Below are positions 35,508 through 48,997 of a stretch of DNA of 64,000 bases, one piece after another. The first letter of the stretch is position 1. Each line of letters starts with the position of its first letter. The translations under genes were made by a program, and so were the position numbers. The DNA lies in NCBI RefSeq assembly GCF_003576645.1, contig NC_044920.1, forward strand, positions 2,791,356 through 2,855,355, written 5' to 3'. The notes under the pieces were generated by a model. The model was not told where the DNA came from, did not search any database, and worked only from the letters and a program-made list of their open reading frames with translations. The stretch is from Ipomoea triloba. Taxonomy: Eukaryota > Streptophyta > Magnoliopsida > Solanales > Convolvulaceae.

Positions 35508-35807
35508 AGGTCCTGCTTGGTAACATAGTTAATTTATCAACCAATTTTGACTTAGTTAAACAGTCAATATGAGTGTTTTAATAAGTAACTTTTTGTAACA
35601 ACTTATTGATTCAAAATACTAAAATTAAAAAAGCTGCTCAAAACAGCTTTTTCGATTAACTTTTTGAGAAAGTAATTTTGTATGTAATTAATTATCAGCT
35701 AACAACTAATTTACCAAACATCTTTTTAGAATCAGTTAATGCTATTAACTAATCAAACACACTAATTCAATCAGCTAACAATTATTTACAAAACACTCCA
35801 AAGTCTT
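35508..35807 (-). mobile_element. MITE, family of 8760-9082
   Basis: Inverted relative to the copy at 8760: GTAACTTTTTGTAACAACTTATTG and AACTTTTTGAGAAAGTAATTTTG-like blocks, ending near ATTTACAAAACACTCCAAAG. Ends are imperfect inverted repeats. Confidence 0.6.
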
Positions 35808-38651
35808 TAATGTGATTTAAACACTATTACACAAGTGTGAGTTTTACCTAATGTACACTTTTAAGTAATAACTGTGCATTTTTCTTATTATCCTAAACAT
35901 GTAAATATAATGAGATTAATTAATAAAATTGATGTAGTAGTACAAGATCGAATTTTAAAATATTTTTTTGCGAATCAATCATAGATGGAAAACACGAAGA
36001 ATTTGTTTGGACGAGGGACAACAAAAGTGGTGTCGTTGCAAGCATGGCTGATAAGTCGTTTTAGGCGCTTTATGAATCGTGCGTTCTCTGGCGATGAATA
36101 TCTACTTTTGTATGAACATGGCCACATGGGGTATAAAGTTAAGTTGATATCTGATGTGTATATGAAATTTATGTTTATCCATTTCGACTCTTGAGATCTA
36201 CTTTTCTTTTGATGTTTTTCGCTTTTTTTATTAAGCTACTTTTTGGGCAACTATTAATTTTATACTCTTACAATACTTTGGAATTATTAATATATATTTG
36301 TTTTAATAAGATGTGTAAACCACGCGTTAATATAATTTTAAATTTTAATTTAGGTGAAAGTTTACGATCGATACTCAAATGTGTGTATTTTGTGAAACTC
36401 GTCAGCAATTCACATAGAGGTAAATTGGTTTATACTGTGTGGTTATCAACTTATCAAGTCAATTGTCTTACTAACTAGGCTGGATTGCCTCAATAATTTT
36501 TAATTTTGATAAATATATAGAAATGAGTTTACACTATCAACTATTCGATCTTGATTATAGTTTTTAATCCTTCATTGGTAAAAGCTACTAAATATATATA
36601 TAATGGTTGAAAAAATCGCTAGGCGCTCCTCGAGTGCCCGGAGACGCCTAGCATCTAGGGTGTCTAGGTGGCGATTAATCGGCGCCTAGGCGCCTGTCTA
36701 TTTTTTTTATTTCTTATTTTTTAAAAACAAATTTGTTTAATTTTTTTTTTAGTTTTTTAAAGACTAATAATTATAAACAATTTAAACCATAACACCACCT
36801 TACATTTCTATTTATGGAAGGACCAAAATCGTTACAATATGCAAAATTGATATATTTTGTAACTTTTTTTGATAGTTTAAGATTGAAATGACATATCATA
36901 AAAAGTTAAAGGTTTTTTTTTGGGGTTAAAGTTAAAGGTTATTTTTTCCCAAACATAACAAATCTTCAATAACTTGGAGTAGTGGAACATTGAGAAAGTT
37001 GACAGCAAGGAGCATAGGATTCCAATATAGGCTAATGTAGCTATAGATATTGGAGGGTAATGCCACTAAAAATAAAACCCTTCAAACAATGGGAAGCAAA
37101 TGCTTTTAAAAAGAGGAACCAAATCCCACATAAACAAATATACCTTCTACCACTTTGAGCACATGACCTTTAAGAGCCTCCCTCTCAACCATTGAAAATG
37201 TGGAAAATGAAAGTTGTCTCAAATATGCCTAAAATATTAGGTGTTGGCCGGAATGAGATTGTTGGGGTGAAGTTTGTAGAGTCAAGTACAATATTTTCTC
37301 ATCGCCATTCATTCAAAACTTTACGCTGGCTGGCAGTGGCTAAATAAGAATTTGGCATTAATAAACAATGTTAGATATAAATATACTAACATAAACCTTA
37401 AACTATGAGGAGTTTAGCCTCGTAGTAGCATAAACTTTAAAATGATCCGTATATCTCTTGCCATATTCAATATATTCAATATCACAATCAGTGTTGCCTT
37501 TGGAATAATAGACTTGCAAGGAAATGTTAAGTCATTTTTGCCTACCACTTCTCTCTTGAATACTAGATGGATGGTGTAGTATATTATGATTGCAGGAGCC
37601 ATGGGAGGACCATTTTGCTTAGAAGCCTAGGTGTCATCATTATAATTAAGAAAATAATCATTTAAAACCAAACTGAATATCTAAGTCATTTTTTTTAATA
37701 CAACTAACTCTATTACATTGTAGTATCTGTTCAAACATACTTTCTCAACCTATTAAAGCACAAAGAGTCAGTATCTAAGTCATTTTATTGGACTAAACCA
37801 CGTACTTATTGAGTCAGTCATATACACTACAACAGCTTAAATAGTATATAATTTATTATACTAGCTATATGAAAATTTCTTATTACAGACAACTCTTCTT
37901 TTCCTTTATTTTCATTTCTTTTAAACCAACAAATGTTAATCTATTATTACAATAATTCTTTAATTTATAGAAAAGCTCGTAATATACACGGTAGATTATT
38001 CATGTCTTGTAATCCTAGTTGGTAAACGATCATAAGAAAGTAAATTAACTTACGTTTCACATAGCTGATCGACTTGAACAAGAAAGACTAATAGGTTGTT
38101 CCCATATACAAAAAGTTAGAGTTTGGAATGGTGTGATTACCGAGAATTATTTTAATAATTTCTAAATTTATAATTCATAGTTGTGCGAAGTAAAATATAT
38201 ATGTGAACAATGCAAATGTTAAAGGGGACAGCAATATGACCCACTTCTAAGAAGAATTTCCAATTTTCCACAAAAAATTAGTCACTTTATGTCACTAAAT
38301 CTTCCAGCTGTTGACAAAAATGCAGAAAATATCAAAGGCAGATCCATATGAATGGTGGGCAAGACTTTTTATTCATCCTCAGTACCCTTCACTCTTTCAT
38401 GTACTCAATTGTCAGTAGCTATTTATCTTTGTACGTCTAAGCAAATTGAATAATGTAACAAATTTATTCAATCATAAAAGTTTTGACATAATTATGTCGT
38501 ACCATTTGAATCATACAATCATTTACTCATAAATTTGTGGTATATATTTTTTTCACAATAACTATGACTTTGAATTTCATCACCCTTAGCATCAAATTGT
38601 CAAACATTACTTTATAAGAAAGCGCGCATTTGCTACGCAATGCATTGCCTG
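35808..38651. other. gene-free stretch
   Basis: No gene recognised with confidence. A 69-codon + frame (35985-36194, starting Met-Glu-Asn-Thr-Lys) has a more protein-like composition than its neighbours, but I do not recognise it. At 36620-36695 there is a GC-rich knot of GCCTAG/CTAGGCG words (CGGCGCCTAGGCGCC). Otherwise it is AT-rich with no structure seen. Confidence 0.5.
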
Positions 38652-39012
38652 TTTTGTTGGATGTAATTGAATTACAATTACAACCTAATTCCTTGAGCCC
38701 CTCAATTACGCTTTTTGGTTGAAGGGAATTACAATTTCACCGAATTACAATTTCTTCATTTGAGGAGCCCTATGAATTCCGATTCGGTGCAACATGAATA
38801 AGGAAAACAATATGAAATTACAACATCACCCTTGATGATGATTATTTTTATTACTATTACCAAGGACATTTTAGTGTTTTCATTTCAATTCCCATAAATT
38901 CTATTCATGCCTACCAAACAATGTAAGTTGAATTCATACTTTATTTCACCTTATTCTTTTCCCATTGAATTACAATTCATTTCCCCCTAATTTATTCCTT
39001 CCAATCAAATGC
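38652..39012. mobile_element. MITE-like repeat
   Basis: About 360 bp rich in GAATTACAATT words, starting near TTTTGTTGGATGTAATTG and ending near TCCTTCCAATCAAATGCCC. It is similar in makeup to 6006-6296. Ends approximate. Confidence 0.35.
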
Positions 39013-39300
39013 CCTGTCAAGGAGGGATAAATCATGATTAACGGTTAGTATATGCATGTAAGGATTGGACCTGCATTCAAGTAACTTATAAGAACATGCC
39101 TATCTGCCAATTACGTTCTATACTTTCTCAAACATTTTCAGCCCAAAGACATTGAGGTTCGAATCTATGACCACTCATTTGGAATGATAACCGAGATGCT
39201 ATCACATTAAATGATATAAGATTAAAAGTTTTGTCTATACCAATAACTTTCTATAATAAAAGTTTGAATTTTCTTAGTTTTATTAGGAGAATAGTTGAGT

Positions 39301-39352
<52 letters not shown>

Positions 39353-40560
39353 CCAAAAGTTAATTAATTAATTGAAGTTAAGATTCAATTGATGAATAAA
39401 TTTTGTAAATTTAGAAAGTAAATTTAAAGTTTTAGTAAAAAGACTAAAAGTTGAATTTTAAAATTGCAAGATAAATATATACCAAAAAAAGAGTAATGCT
39501 ATATATCCCTCGTAAAAACTTTCCTCTCGATTTTTTCCTTTTTGATGTGACATTATTTAATTGGATTGTTTTGTTTTTAATTAAAAGTTTGTGGATCAAG
39601 TAATTGATGACACTCAATAAATATAAGCCACATCATGGGAGAAAATATTTAAAAATAAATAGCATTTTCCACACACAAAAAAATACAAATTCACCCAATT
39701 AAATGTCATATCATGATTTGAGCAACTATTGAAAACACTATCATAAATAGAGATAAAATGTCCAACTTAAATATTTAATTGGGTGAATTTCACAATATAA
39801 CACACAAAAATTTATAATATAAGAAACAATTACTAATTTGTTTATGATACAAAATTAATATACATAATTTCATAACACAGGACACAAAAATACATAATAT
39901 AACACTCATATATATACATCAAGATTCACAGTACATTGTGAACCCTAATCCATGATATAAGAATTCACAATGTCCCTAGAGTGCACCAAATCAAGTTTTC
40001 TCGATCAAGTTGTGCTGAGCCAAACATGATTGGACCACACTAAATTATTTCATCATGGATCAACAAACAGATTTACTATTTATTTATATCCATATCCTAA
40101 ACTAACCAAGTGGTATTATTTTATATTTTGAAATAAACAATAAAATAATATTTTTATTATATTCATTTTTAAAGTTCCAATTGCCAATATTTCGAAAAAA
40201 AAGAAAGAAAGAAGTTCCAATTGCCAAACAAACAATTGTTGTCTTTTTTTGATTTTTCACATTTTTCTTTTCCTTTATGGTCGGCTGAATTTATTTATCT
40301 TTTTAAAAATATATAATGTCTCATTATCCACTAATATTTGTATTAAAAAAAGAAGTGAGAGAATATTCCCAAAACAAATAACGCCTTTCACCCAATAACA
40401 ATAGCACACGTCATCGATTAAAAAAATTCTCATTCAACGGCGACGAGATCTACCTAACTCGCGAATCCCACGCGCCCCTTTAATCGCCCAAAGTTTACGT
40501 AGTCATGTTCCTTGAAATCCCCATTTTACCCTCGGTTTCAAAACTTATTCCCTCGCCCAT
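39013..40560. other. gene-free stretch upstream of the RING-H2 gene
   Basis: A SINE-like trace on the minus strand lies at about 39130-39230 (reversed B-box AGGTTCGAATCTATGACC). A (TA)n microsatellite occupies 39307-39349. A+T content falls after about 40430, where the promoter of the downstream gene is expected. Confidence 0.5.
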
Positions 40561-40885
40561 CCTCCTTATAATTGTCTCTCATCGTCTCTCTCACTCTCTC
40601 TCAGTATTCAGTTCTCTCTCTCTCTGACTCTCTCCGTCTCTCTCTCTCCGGTGGCCGGAATATTCTTCCTCCGTGCTCCGATCCTTAGGTTTATGCATAC
40701 ATATTTCAAAATTCGGTTCCTTAACGCTCGTTTTACATAAATAAGCTTCGATCTTTGCACTGATCTGTGCAGTTTTTGATTGAATTTACTAAAAAATTGT
40801 TGTGATTTAAAGATCTGAAGCGTGAATTTGAGGAATTATTTCTGTAATCTGAAATTTGTGTGTTGAATTCACGTGATAAACGGAG
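40561..40885 (+). promoter_or_regulatory. CT-rich 5' leader of the RING-H2 gene
   Basis: A weak TATA-like CTTATAATT near 40564 precedes a (CT)n-rich leader at about 40575-40650 with several CTCTCTCTCTCT blocks. A leader intron is possible between a donor-like AGGTTTATG near 40689 and an acceptor-like CTGTGCAG ending near 40770; this is inference. Confidence 0.35.
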
Positions 40886-41971
40886 ATGTCGGCGTCTTCT
40901 ACGTATTGGTGTTACAGATGCGATAGGTTTGTGCGAGTGTGGGACCAGGAGGATTCCGTGGCTTGCCCGGATTGTTTCAGTGGGTTTATCGAGGAAATCG
41001 ATACTCCGACCCGATCCTTGCTCTCGGAGTCCCGCCGGAGCCGTTTCGCGGCGTCGGCTGCGTTCGTGATGCAGAGCTCGGATCAGAACGCGCCGCCCTC
41101 TAGTCCAGGCGTGAGGAGGAGCCGGAGGAACGGCGGCGGCGACCGCTCGCCGTTTAATCCGGTTATTGTGCTCCGCGGCGGCGCCGCCGAAGGCGGCGGC
41201 GACGGTAGTGGAACGGGATTTGAGTTGTACTATGACGACGGTGCCGGGTCGGGTTTGAGGCCATTACCCGCGAGTATTTCGGAGTTTTTACTCGGGTCGG
41301 GTTTCGACAGGCTTTTAGATCAGTTGACCCAGATTGAAGCAAACGGGTTGGGGAGAATGGAGGATCCGCCGGCTTCCAAAGCGGCGATCGAGTCAATGCC
41401 GACCATCGAGATCCTAAATTCCCACATCGAAACCGAACCCCATTGCGCCGTTTGTAAAGAGCCCTTCGAGCTCGGGAACGAGGCCCGAGAAATGCCCTGC
41501 AACCATTTATACCACTCCGATTGCATTCTCCCATGGCTATCTTTACGCAACTCCTGCCCCGTTTGCCGCCACCAACTCCCCACCGACGCCCCAAACTCCA
41601 CCAACAGCCCTTCTTCAAACGAACAACAACAACCCTCCGATGACGACACCGTGGGACTAACAATCTGGAGATTACCCGGCGGCGGGTTCGCCGTGGGGCG
41701 GTTTTCCGGTGGGAGAAGAGAGCTTCCGGTTGTGTACACTGAAATGGATGGTGGGTTTAACAACAATGGAGTTCCAAGGAGGATTTCTCGGGGGACTAGA
41801 GGGAATATATCCCGGCGAAATGGTGGGGTTAGAAGAGCATTGCTTAATGTGTTTTCATGCTTAGGTGGTGCTGTTTCTTCAAGCTCTAGTTCTAGGATTA
41901 TTAGCAGCAGAAGCAGAAGTAGTTTACTGTCATCTGTCTTCCATGGAAGGGGCCGGAGCTCGAGTTTATGA
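40886..41971 (+). CDS. RDUF1/RDUF2: RING-H2 E3 ubiquitin ligase with zinc ribbon and DUF1117 (RDUF type)
   Basis: Single-exon gene, 361 residues. An in-frame TAA three codons before the ATG fixes the start. The N-terminal zinc ribbon has C9, C12, C27 and C30 (Y-W-C-Y-R-C ... C-P-D-C). The RING-H2 finger is C187-x2-C190 ... C205-x-H207-x2-H210-x2-C213 ... C224-x2-C227, complete, with Pro-Trp (216-217) after the H2 pair as in active ligases. After an acidic, Gln/Ser-rich linker comes the DUF1117 signature ([16 protein letters not shown], 257-272; [10 protein letters not shown], 281-290), and the tail is Ser/Arg-rich. Known relatives (Arabidopsis RDUF1/2) are ligases induced by ABA and involved in drought response; extending that role to this gene is inference. 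GC content is much higher than in flanking DNA, normal for such genes. Confidence 0.95.
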   Translation: MSASSTYWCYRCDRFVRVWDQEDSVACPDCFSGFIEEIDTPTRSLLSESRRSRFAASAAFVMQSSDQNAPPSSPGVRRSRRNGGGDRSPFNPVIVLRGGAAEGGGDGSGTGFELYYDDGAGSGLRPLPASISEFLLGSGFDRLLDQLTQIEANGLGRMEDPPASKAAIESMPTIEILNSHIETEPHCAVCKEPFELGNEAREMPCNHLYHSDCILPWLSLRNSCPVCRHQLPTDAPNSTNSPSSNEQQQPSDDDTVGLTIWRLPGGGFAVGRFSGGRRELPVVYTEMDGGFNNNGVPRRISRGTRGNISRRNGGVRRALLNVFSCLGGAVSSSSSSRIISSRSRSSLLSSVFHGRGRSSSL

Positions 41972-44900
41972 GCTAATTGAGCTCAATGATGGACCTAATA
42001 GGGAGATTGCAATGTAAATAACTCTGGGTATGTAATGATATCTCAATGCTGCATTCAATGGAATGGATACTGGTAAAACCATGGCAAAGAAAGAAGCTTT
42101 AGCTTTAGCTTTAGAAGTGAAGAAACTCAAGAATGCAGTTGAGAAGGAAGAACCCAGGGTTAACAATGGCTTCTGGAATCAAGAAGGTACACAGCTCATG
42201 TACCACAGTGGCTTTGATTCTTTGAAATCTAAGAGTTCCTGCTGTTTTATTTTTATTTTTACATTATTATACCTAGATTTTGTTTGGTTCTTTTCCTTGG
42301 ATTTAAGGGCATAGAAACCTTTAAATTGTATTCAGCTTATGGAGTTTACATGAAATTGGATTTTGGGGTTTGATGGTGGATGAATTATTATATTCATGTA
42401 TAAATGAGTAAATGACATCCCACATTAGAAGGTCATCCTGCTTATAAATGGTGGACCTTGTGACTTGAAACATTCTCTTTTATCATGTTGTCAGAGGAGG
42501 ATCTTGACAATTTCAATTAATCCTTGCAATAAGATTTCAGTTCTTAATCAGAACATGCCCACAGATGACATTATGTTTATGTTTATGTTCTTTTCTGGCC
42601 CACAAATGCAAAATTCCTTCGCCTCCCACACCGCCCAGAATAGTAGAGGGGTAAACCATGATGATTCACTGGCCAATTAGGTGGAAGGACCAGTGTTTGC
42701 CTCCTACGAGGAACCTACCACAATGGTGTCACTCTCACCCTGCAGTTGCAAGGCTCGATCCTGTGTCACCGGCCTACTAGGTGAGAGGACCAGCTTTCAC
42801 AAGGAGCTCACTACACATTGAGTATAACTCCCACAACTATTGAGGCACGATCCTCTGTCTTTGTTCGTACTTTGAATTAATTAAGTTGTCTGTGCGGGCT
42901 TTATGTTCTTTTCTTGGGGCAGGTCGGTGGGGAATCATCACAACCATTGTATGTATGTTCATTCACTTCATTGATTGAAATTCTGTGGCCCATATGATTA
43001 TTATCATTATTATTATCTTGCTCTTCATACATGTAACATGTTTTCATGCTGGGTCGATGAGGATATTTATTATCAGTGAATGTTGATTGTGACAATGAGA
43101 GTTATTGAAAGTTTGAAATTGATTGTAGAGACAGGACCTACAGAATTCTGGATTGTTAGTACTTTGTATCTAACTAGGTTTCATTGTAGTCCATTTGTTT
43201 GATACTTGAGCTGCCATTGACAGTTCCAAGACAACCTAATCAGACTTCACCTGGACACAATTCCATCTGCCCCAAGTTTGCATATCTATAACCATGCTCG
43301 TGCCCAACTTCTACATGTTTATCTTGCTTATAACTGCCACACAAATGATACGGAATTTCTGTGGTGCTAATCGGCAGCCGTGTCTATATTGTTTAGGTTG
43401 GTATTGGATACTGTTAATACATGTCTTCATAGTATCTTGTGCAACTAGAAACACCATATACGAAGAAAAAAAAAAAAAAAAAGGAATCGGTACTTCAATG
43501 TAACTAGACATATAGGGATGTTAATCATATCGGGTTAGTCCGTTTGGATTTTGGGCTAGTCCAATAGAATTGTTGGGCTTATTGATTATTGTATTGTTAT
43601 CAGGTTAAAATTTTTTTGCCCTAACCTAAAACCTCGGTTGTGAGGCTTAGACTTGCAATTCTAATAAACTAACGCATTTACACTAATAAATATAAAAACT
43701 TCCATTTCTAAATTTTAACTAAAAATAATTGATATACTTACACTATAATATAATAATTATAATAAGTTTTTATTTTTCAATATTTATTTTCATAAAAATA
43801 TTTTACTTTGTAATAAATAATGTAGGTTTATTTTTATAATTGTAACACAACTACATTATAATGGTGGATCTAAAGATAGATTCATTAATGAAACATTGCA
43901 TGCTCATTTTCACAATATTAATGGTCCAGTTTTACAGTACGGAATATTCATATTTACAATAATACGGAGTAATACAACTACAATATAATATAAATGAACC
44001 TAAAATATGTTCATTAAGAGAATATTAGAGGTTCATTTTATCAATATTCCAAGTCTATTAATAACAACAAGATTCAAAATTTCTTAATGAGCATCATTCA
44101 TTTTATTTGATTTAGAATGTTGATTTTGTAACAATGATTTTATTTATACAAAAAATAAAGAATAATGTGTAGATGAGTACGCAAATCGATGTCATTTTAA
44201 TGAGCATACAGTATTATAGTAAAGAATCATGGTCCATGATAAGTACTATATAATGAACTTACACAGAATTATAATAATGAATCATGATCTATAATGTAAT
44301 TAAGGTGGACCATGATTCATGATTGATTCATGATATAATTTGCGGCATAGTTATGCTTGGTAGAAAAAGGCATCGGTGCTCCAACCATACATACCATGCA
44401 TGCATGGTCATACCTTTAAAAGGCATGGGTGCCAATCTATTTAGTTTTTGTTTGAGAAAGAGGAAATATGGTGGGCTCATGTATAGCATACTGCATATAT
44501 GGACCATGAGATACACTGCAACTTCTGTACACGTGGGCAGAAAACAGTGGGTATTGGTCCATTTTGGATTATTTTGTTCAGAAATACTACAGACCACTTG
44601 GGGCATCAACATTGAACAATAATACAAACATCAGCAGACATTGAACCTGGGATGCTTGCTATTAGGTTTGAATGCAGACTATGTGTACCACAAATTTCTT
44701 CTGCCTCTGTATAATTGTGTTCCCATGATTCCCTTGCTAGATTAAACTCTGCTTCCCTCAATCTGGGTCCTCATTGTTTGTTCTTCATATACTCTTGTGT
44801 CACAGGCCTAGAGTCCAGCGTAGCGTCCTGCAGCGTCTCGGGGCCTCTCTTATCCCGCTAAGCAGTTTTACCCTCATACGGTGCCAAACTGGTTTCGCTC

Positions 44901-45202
44901 TGTGCCATGGGCTCATAAGGGGAACGACAGTAGTTCCCGACTAGTTGTGCCCTTTGAATCGCCTCAGTTGTCCCCTTTATAGTCCAGTCCAAAACTAGAG
45001 GCAAGCTCCTCGAACTTAATTGGGTCAGCAAGCCTAACTCAACCAGATCTTAGCATTTAAGGCATAACAACCATTGACACTATTATCACCCCTACCGTAC
45101 ATTTCCTTTCAACCATATTTAACATAATGCAATTCAATTAATCCAGAATAATAATGATAATCCATTCAATCATCTTTAATATAAATTTCCAAACTACAAT
45201 AC
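41972..45202. other. 3' flank of the RING-H2 gene and gene-free stretch
   Basis: The 3' untranslated region probably covers the first few hundred bases. Short frames at 42063-42314 and 42465-42680 have no recognisable domain. SINE-like blocks (GCAAGGCTCGATCCTGTGTC near 42748) occur at about 42655-42870. A-rich run near 43466-43482. The interval 44810-45060 is GC-richer; on the minus strand it shows CTATAAAGGGG (44972-44982), a TATA-like motif with no recognised gene next to it, possibly an LTR fragment. Confidence 0.45.
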
Positions 45203-45211
45203 AATCCATTT

Positions 45212-45362
45212 TTTTTTTTGAATACAAAAGGGAGGGGAACCCAGGCTGAGGAACAAAAAACAACAAAGAACTCAGCCTACTCCGTCTCAAGAACGAGACG
45301 CCATCTCACAGCCCCAAACTGGTCATTCCGAACAAGAGATCCCATCCAGGGGCGAGGAGACA
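45212..45362 (-). mobile_element. short 5'-truncated retroposon (LINE tail) with 9-bp target duplication
   Basis: AATCCATTT flanks the insert (45203-45211 and 45363-45371). The left side is a T run, i.e. a poly(A) tail on the minus strand. The minus-strand text resembles the terminal part of plant LINE ORF2 (Gly-Trp-Asp-Leu-Leu-Phe-Gly-Met), but the fragment is only about 150 bp, so family assignment is tentative. Confidence 0.6.
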
Positions 45363-45456
45363 AATCCATTTGAAATATATCAATTAATCATCCACAATAT
45401 ATATAATGGAACCATTAATATCTTAACTACTCCAATATGCACACACCATTATGACG

Positions 45457-48301
45457 TTATATGCACTCTACATTAAAATACTTAGCCCATATTTCACGCA
45501 TCTCATCTATCTCTTTAGTGGAATATGTCATAGTGTCTTGAAATACCTATAAATAAATTTTTGATTATATTAGTAACAAATTATAATTAAATTATTACAA
45601 AATACTTAGTTTATATCACTTTTTATGTACCTTATCTAGAGAAGTGAATGTAGAATATTTTGTGCATATTTCATGCATATATTTCATAACATAGTATCCA
45701 CATTTAACACTCCCCGGTGATTGAGGACACTAAAAAAATGAAAAGTAAATCTTATTAGTAACCCAACTAACGATTAATTAACTACAAATTACTCCGTAAT
45801 AAGTAAACATTTATTATTTTACCATAACATTCTTCCATTCAACAATTTTTTCGGCTCTTTGTCCTCGTTGATTTGTAGATGTTTGAAATGCCCTATAGCA
45901 TTAATGTATAAACACAATTTATAAATTATAGCACATAATATAAACAACTCTATATATAAAAATAATTTTACTTACATATTTACCGCGGGCTTGAGTTTTA
46001 GATCCCGGTTGCATTCCATAGGATCAAAGACATATACTATTCTCGAATAAACATTAATCACTAGAAGCAACCAATGTTGTCTACAATTTATAAACACATG
46101 CATTGCAAATTTAATTTAATTAGTAATCATGCAAATTCACTTATATAAAGATATATTGAAGAAGAATTGATTAATATTTACGATTGATGGTATGGTGTTA
46201 AAATCAATGACTTGTCCTTCAGTTTGAACATAGCATTACCAATATATGTTATGACATCAAAATTCAAATCAACATTGGCCTTTGCTATTTGTGTTGGACA
46301 CAAAAATCCAACTGAGTTGAATCCAAATTGATTGCACAACCCGTGAAGATACCTGAAAAATCGTTAAGTAATACATTATTAAACAATTAATAGTCTCAAA
46401 TGAATGAATATACGAACTTACATTATAAAGACTTGCATAATGGATACATTAAGCCATTGCATAGTTAACAAGTCTTTAATGTCATCCATCGTCACAAAAG
46501 TACTTGTCACGTTAGTATGAAGGAAGATATTATACTCTAACTCCAATTCAACATAGTCATCAACGGGCATCAGTCGAAGAAAAGTATGCAGCCGATTGCA
46601 CTGAACCCCCAAACGCCGTAAGATATCATCATCAACAAAGTGAGATCGTACTCTAGTACTCGATACCTCACCATGTTCATAATTCTTCTCATTCCTTTTT
46701 TCATTTTGAATTCTTGACTTCATCACTATATCTTCCTGCAAATAGAGAAATTTTTAATCATAAACACAATTACAAATAATAAGAAAATTTTTAATCATAA
46801 ACACAATTACAAATAATAAGAATCTAATATAATGTACAACAAAAACAAGTTCATACTTCTCCTATACAAGCTAAATATATAGACCATTATACAAAACTTT
46901 GACAACATCTCCAATGTTTGTATAGAGTTGAGTGGGCACTAGTAGAAGAAATGTTTCTCTACACTAAAATACCACATGATCTACTAAAACTTTGACATTA
47001 TTTAGTAACACTAATTTATTGTTCACTACCATGTCAAATCCAATTTGGTGAACCATCCCTCTAGCAACTACTACTATTGCATCATCATCAATACATAAGG
47101 CAAGACAACATGGAGTCAAGCTCTATCATTTATTCATTTAACACAAGACAATAAAAAAAAATGAAACATGTTAAATAGATATATTTTTAAGATTAGAAAC
47201 ATTTAATGTTACCTTAATAAGGGCAAATGGATATGGATTAACTGACTGACAACTGCTACAAGCAACTGGTGGATCAACAGGCTTATACACGCTTTGATGC
47301 ATATCTGCTGAAGCTCTAAGATCGGTAGGAAACTTTTGGGGCAATCTTTTCATTATGTAATGAAGTTTATCATTTAGGCTATCAAACATAGGTTTCATCG
47401 CTGATATTATTTCTTGACTAACTTTATCACTAATCTCTTTAACAATGTCTTTCGAAACAAGCTCAACTTGATCATTAATCTCTCTAACAACGTCCTCCGA
47501 AACAAGCCCACTCAATCTTCCCTTACTCTTCTCTGGTTTTCCAAAACCTTCCCTAACAGTCACATTTACACCAACACCTTTCACGGGGTCTGGATGTTCT
47601 TCCTTACCAAAAGCGGTTGACAATACATCATGCTGTTTGTTTGGCTTAAATGACCCGGGGCTAACTTCTTTACACTTTTCCACCTGTTTGAATAAATAAT
47701 TAAACTAAATATTAGCATTAACTTTAATTTTAAATTATACATCTAAAGTATTTTTATTAGTAATAACTTACAATTTTTTGAACCACCCCAAGCTGCTCTA
47801 GCCTTTTATCTTCATATCTAGCAGACCCTAATAAATGATGTGGATGTACATTCCCTTCATGCTTTTCCTTTGCTTTTTTACTCTTTTCCTATAAAACAAT
47901 AATTTTAGTGATATGTTAGTAATTTGAATAATAAGAAATTCAAACTATTACCACACCTTGGAATCCTTAGTCATGTCATTTGCTTTAAAAATATTTTGTT
48001 GTGCTCCAGTCAACAAATTATCATGGTCTATTCTTTTATCACCGGTGCTTGTACTAGGAGGTACAATTTCACCGTGCCATATCCACTGGTCATAACCTTG
48101 CTTAAACCCGCGACGTATTAAATGAGTCTTCACTTGCTCGGAACTACGAAATCTCTTCAGATTCCTACAGTCATAGCAAGGACACACTAGAGATTCTTCA
48201 CCTTTTTTACTTTTTTTTTCTTCCGCATATTCTATAAAACTCAGAACCCCTTGTATATATTCATACGTAGTGCGTTTCCCATACATCCAACTGCGATCCA
48301 T
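45457..48301 (-). CDS. transposase-associated domain / Ulp1-type cysteine protease fusion
   Basis: Nine exons (48301-47957, 47888-47772, 47683-47213, 46735-46422, 46352-46182, 46080-45976, 45892-45823, 45729-45631, 45546-45457) join without stop or frameshift into 593 codons, every intron GT-AG. Residues 1-80 are the Transpos_assoc zinc domain of En/Spm (CACTA) transposases (M-D-R-S-W-M-Y at 1-7; C40, C42, C45, H60; W-I-W-H-G-E near 73). The middle (about 190-265) is a charged coiled-coil-like stretch with two similar blocks, L-V-S-E-D-V-V-R-E-I and L-V-S-K-D-I-V-K-E-I. The C-terminus is a C48 (Ulp1/SENP) protease core: H475-W476, D492 (V-Y-V-F-D-P), Q534 and C541 (C-P-Q-S-P-G-S-V-K-C-G-Y-Y). 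Spacings of 17, 42 and 7 resemble yeast Ulp1. No DDE transposase domain lies between. It may be a CACTA accessory protein or a gene adopted by the host; deSUMOylase activity is inference. Confidence 0.85.
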
Positions 48302-48324
48302 TTCTCCCGTTGCAGCACAATCAA

Positions 48325-48990
48325 TCTGTAAGGTTATACAACTTTAATTGAATTATTGAAGTACAGATCAAGGGCAAATGAAAATGGATGCATATAGAAA
48401 CAACATTATTATAAATTTATGGAAACCAACTAGACTTTTTTTTTTTTTTTTGAAAATCAACTAGACTTATTATAAGCAATTTTATTATCTTGGTTAGTAA
48501 TAATATTCTTGCTTTGACACTGTATCATATCAAACACTGTATTTTGCAGATTTTTTTCACAATAATTATATATACATACTACCATCTATTATTCACTGCA
48601 AAAATAATCTGAGGGGCAAGGAACACAAACACAGAAGAAGCAGATAAATTTATTTAAAAAAAAATGAAAAACTTGAAATTTGAAATATAATATTTAGACA
48701 GTAGCATATATCTACTTAAACACTCACACTAAAAAAAAAAAAAAAAAAAAGAGAGAGAAAAGAAAATATATGGTCTGAAACAGAGACTAATCTCACGCAG
48801 AAGAGATAACGGTGCGGTAACACATACCCTCACGCCGTCCTGCCTTGTTCACACCACTGTCGTCAATCGCTGGGAAGCGCCACCGCCGGAGCTGCGCGTC
48901 AATCGCTAGGGCTTTTTTTGGGAGATAGCGAAGAAGAGGGTTTTTTTGTTTTGGGAAGGAGTCGTCAATCGCTAGCTTTGGGCTTTTACT
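48325..48990 (-). promoter_or_regulatory. non-coding first exon and leader intron of the Ulp1-fusion gene
   Basis: On the minus strand a GC-rich leader with AAAGCCCTAGCGATTGACG reads to a donor-like GAGG|GTATGTG at 48827, and an acceptor CCTTACAG ends at 48326, leaving a 23-nt stretch before the ATG at 48301. This fits a spliced 5' leader with an intron of about 500 bp containing the poly-A tract near 48730. The block AATCGCTAG occurs twice in the leader (near 48901 and 48967). Transcript ends are not known. Confidence 0.45.
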
Positions 48991-48997
48991 CCCTAAG

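Noticed and set aside
41163..41766. Minus-strand frames of 148-166 codons opposite the RING-H2 gene
   Set aside because: The + strand frame has complete zinc ribbon, RING and DUF1117 motifs; the antisense frames are Arg-rich shadows.
47414..48121. Plus-strand frames across the Ulp1-fusion gene
   Set aside because: They are antisense to exons with recognisable domains.
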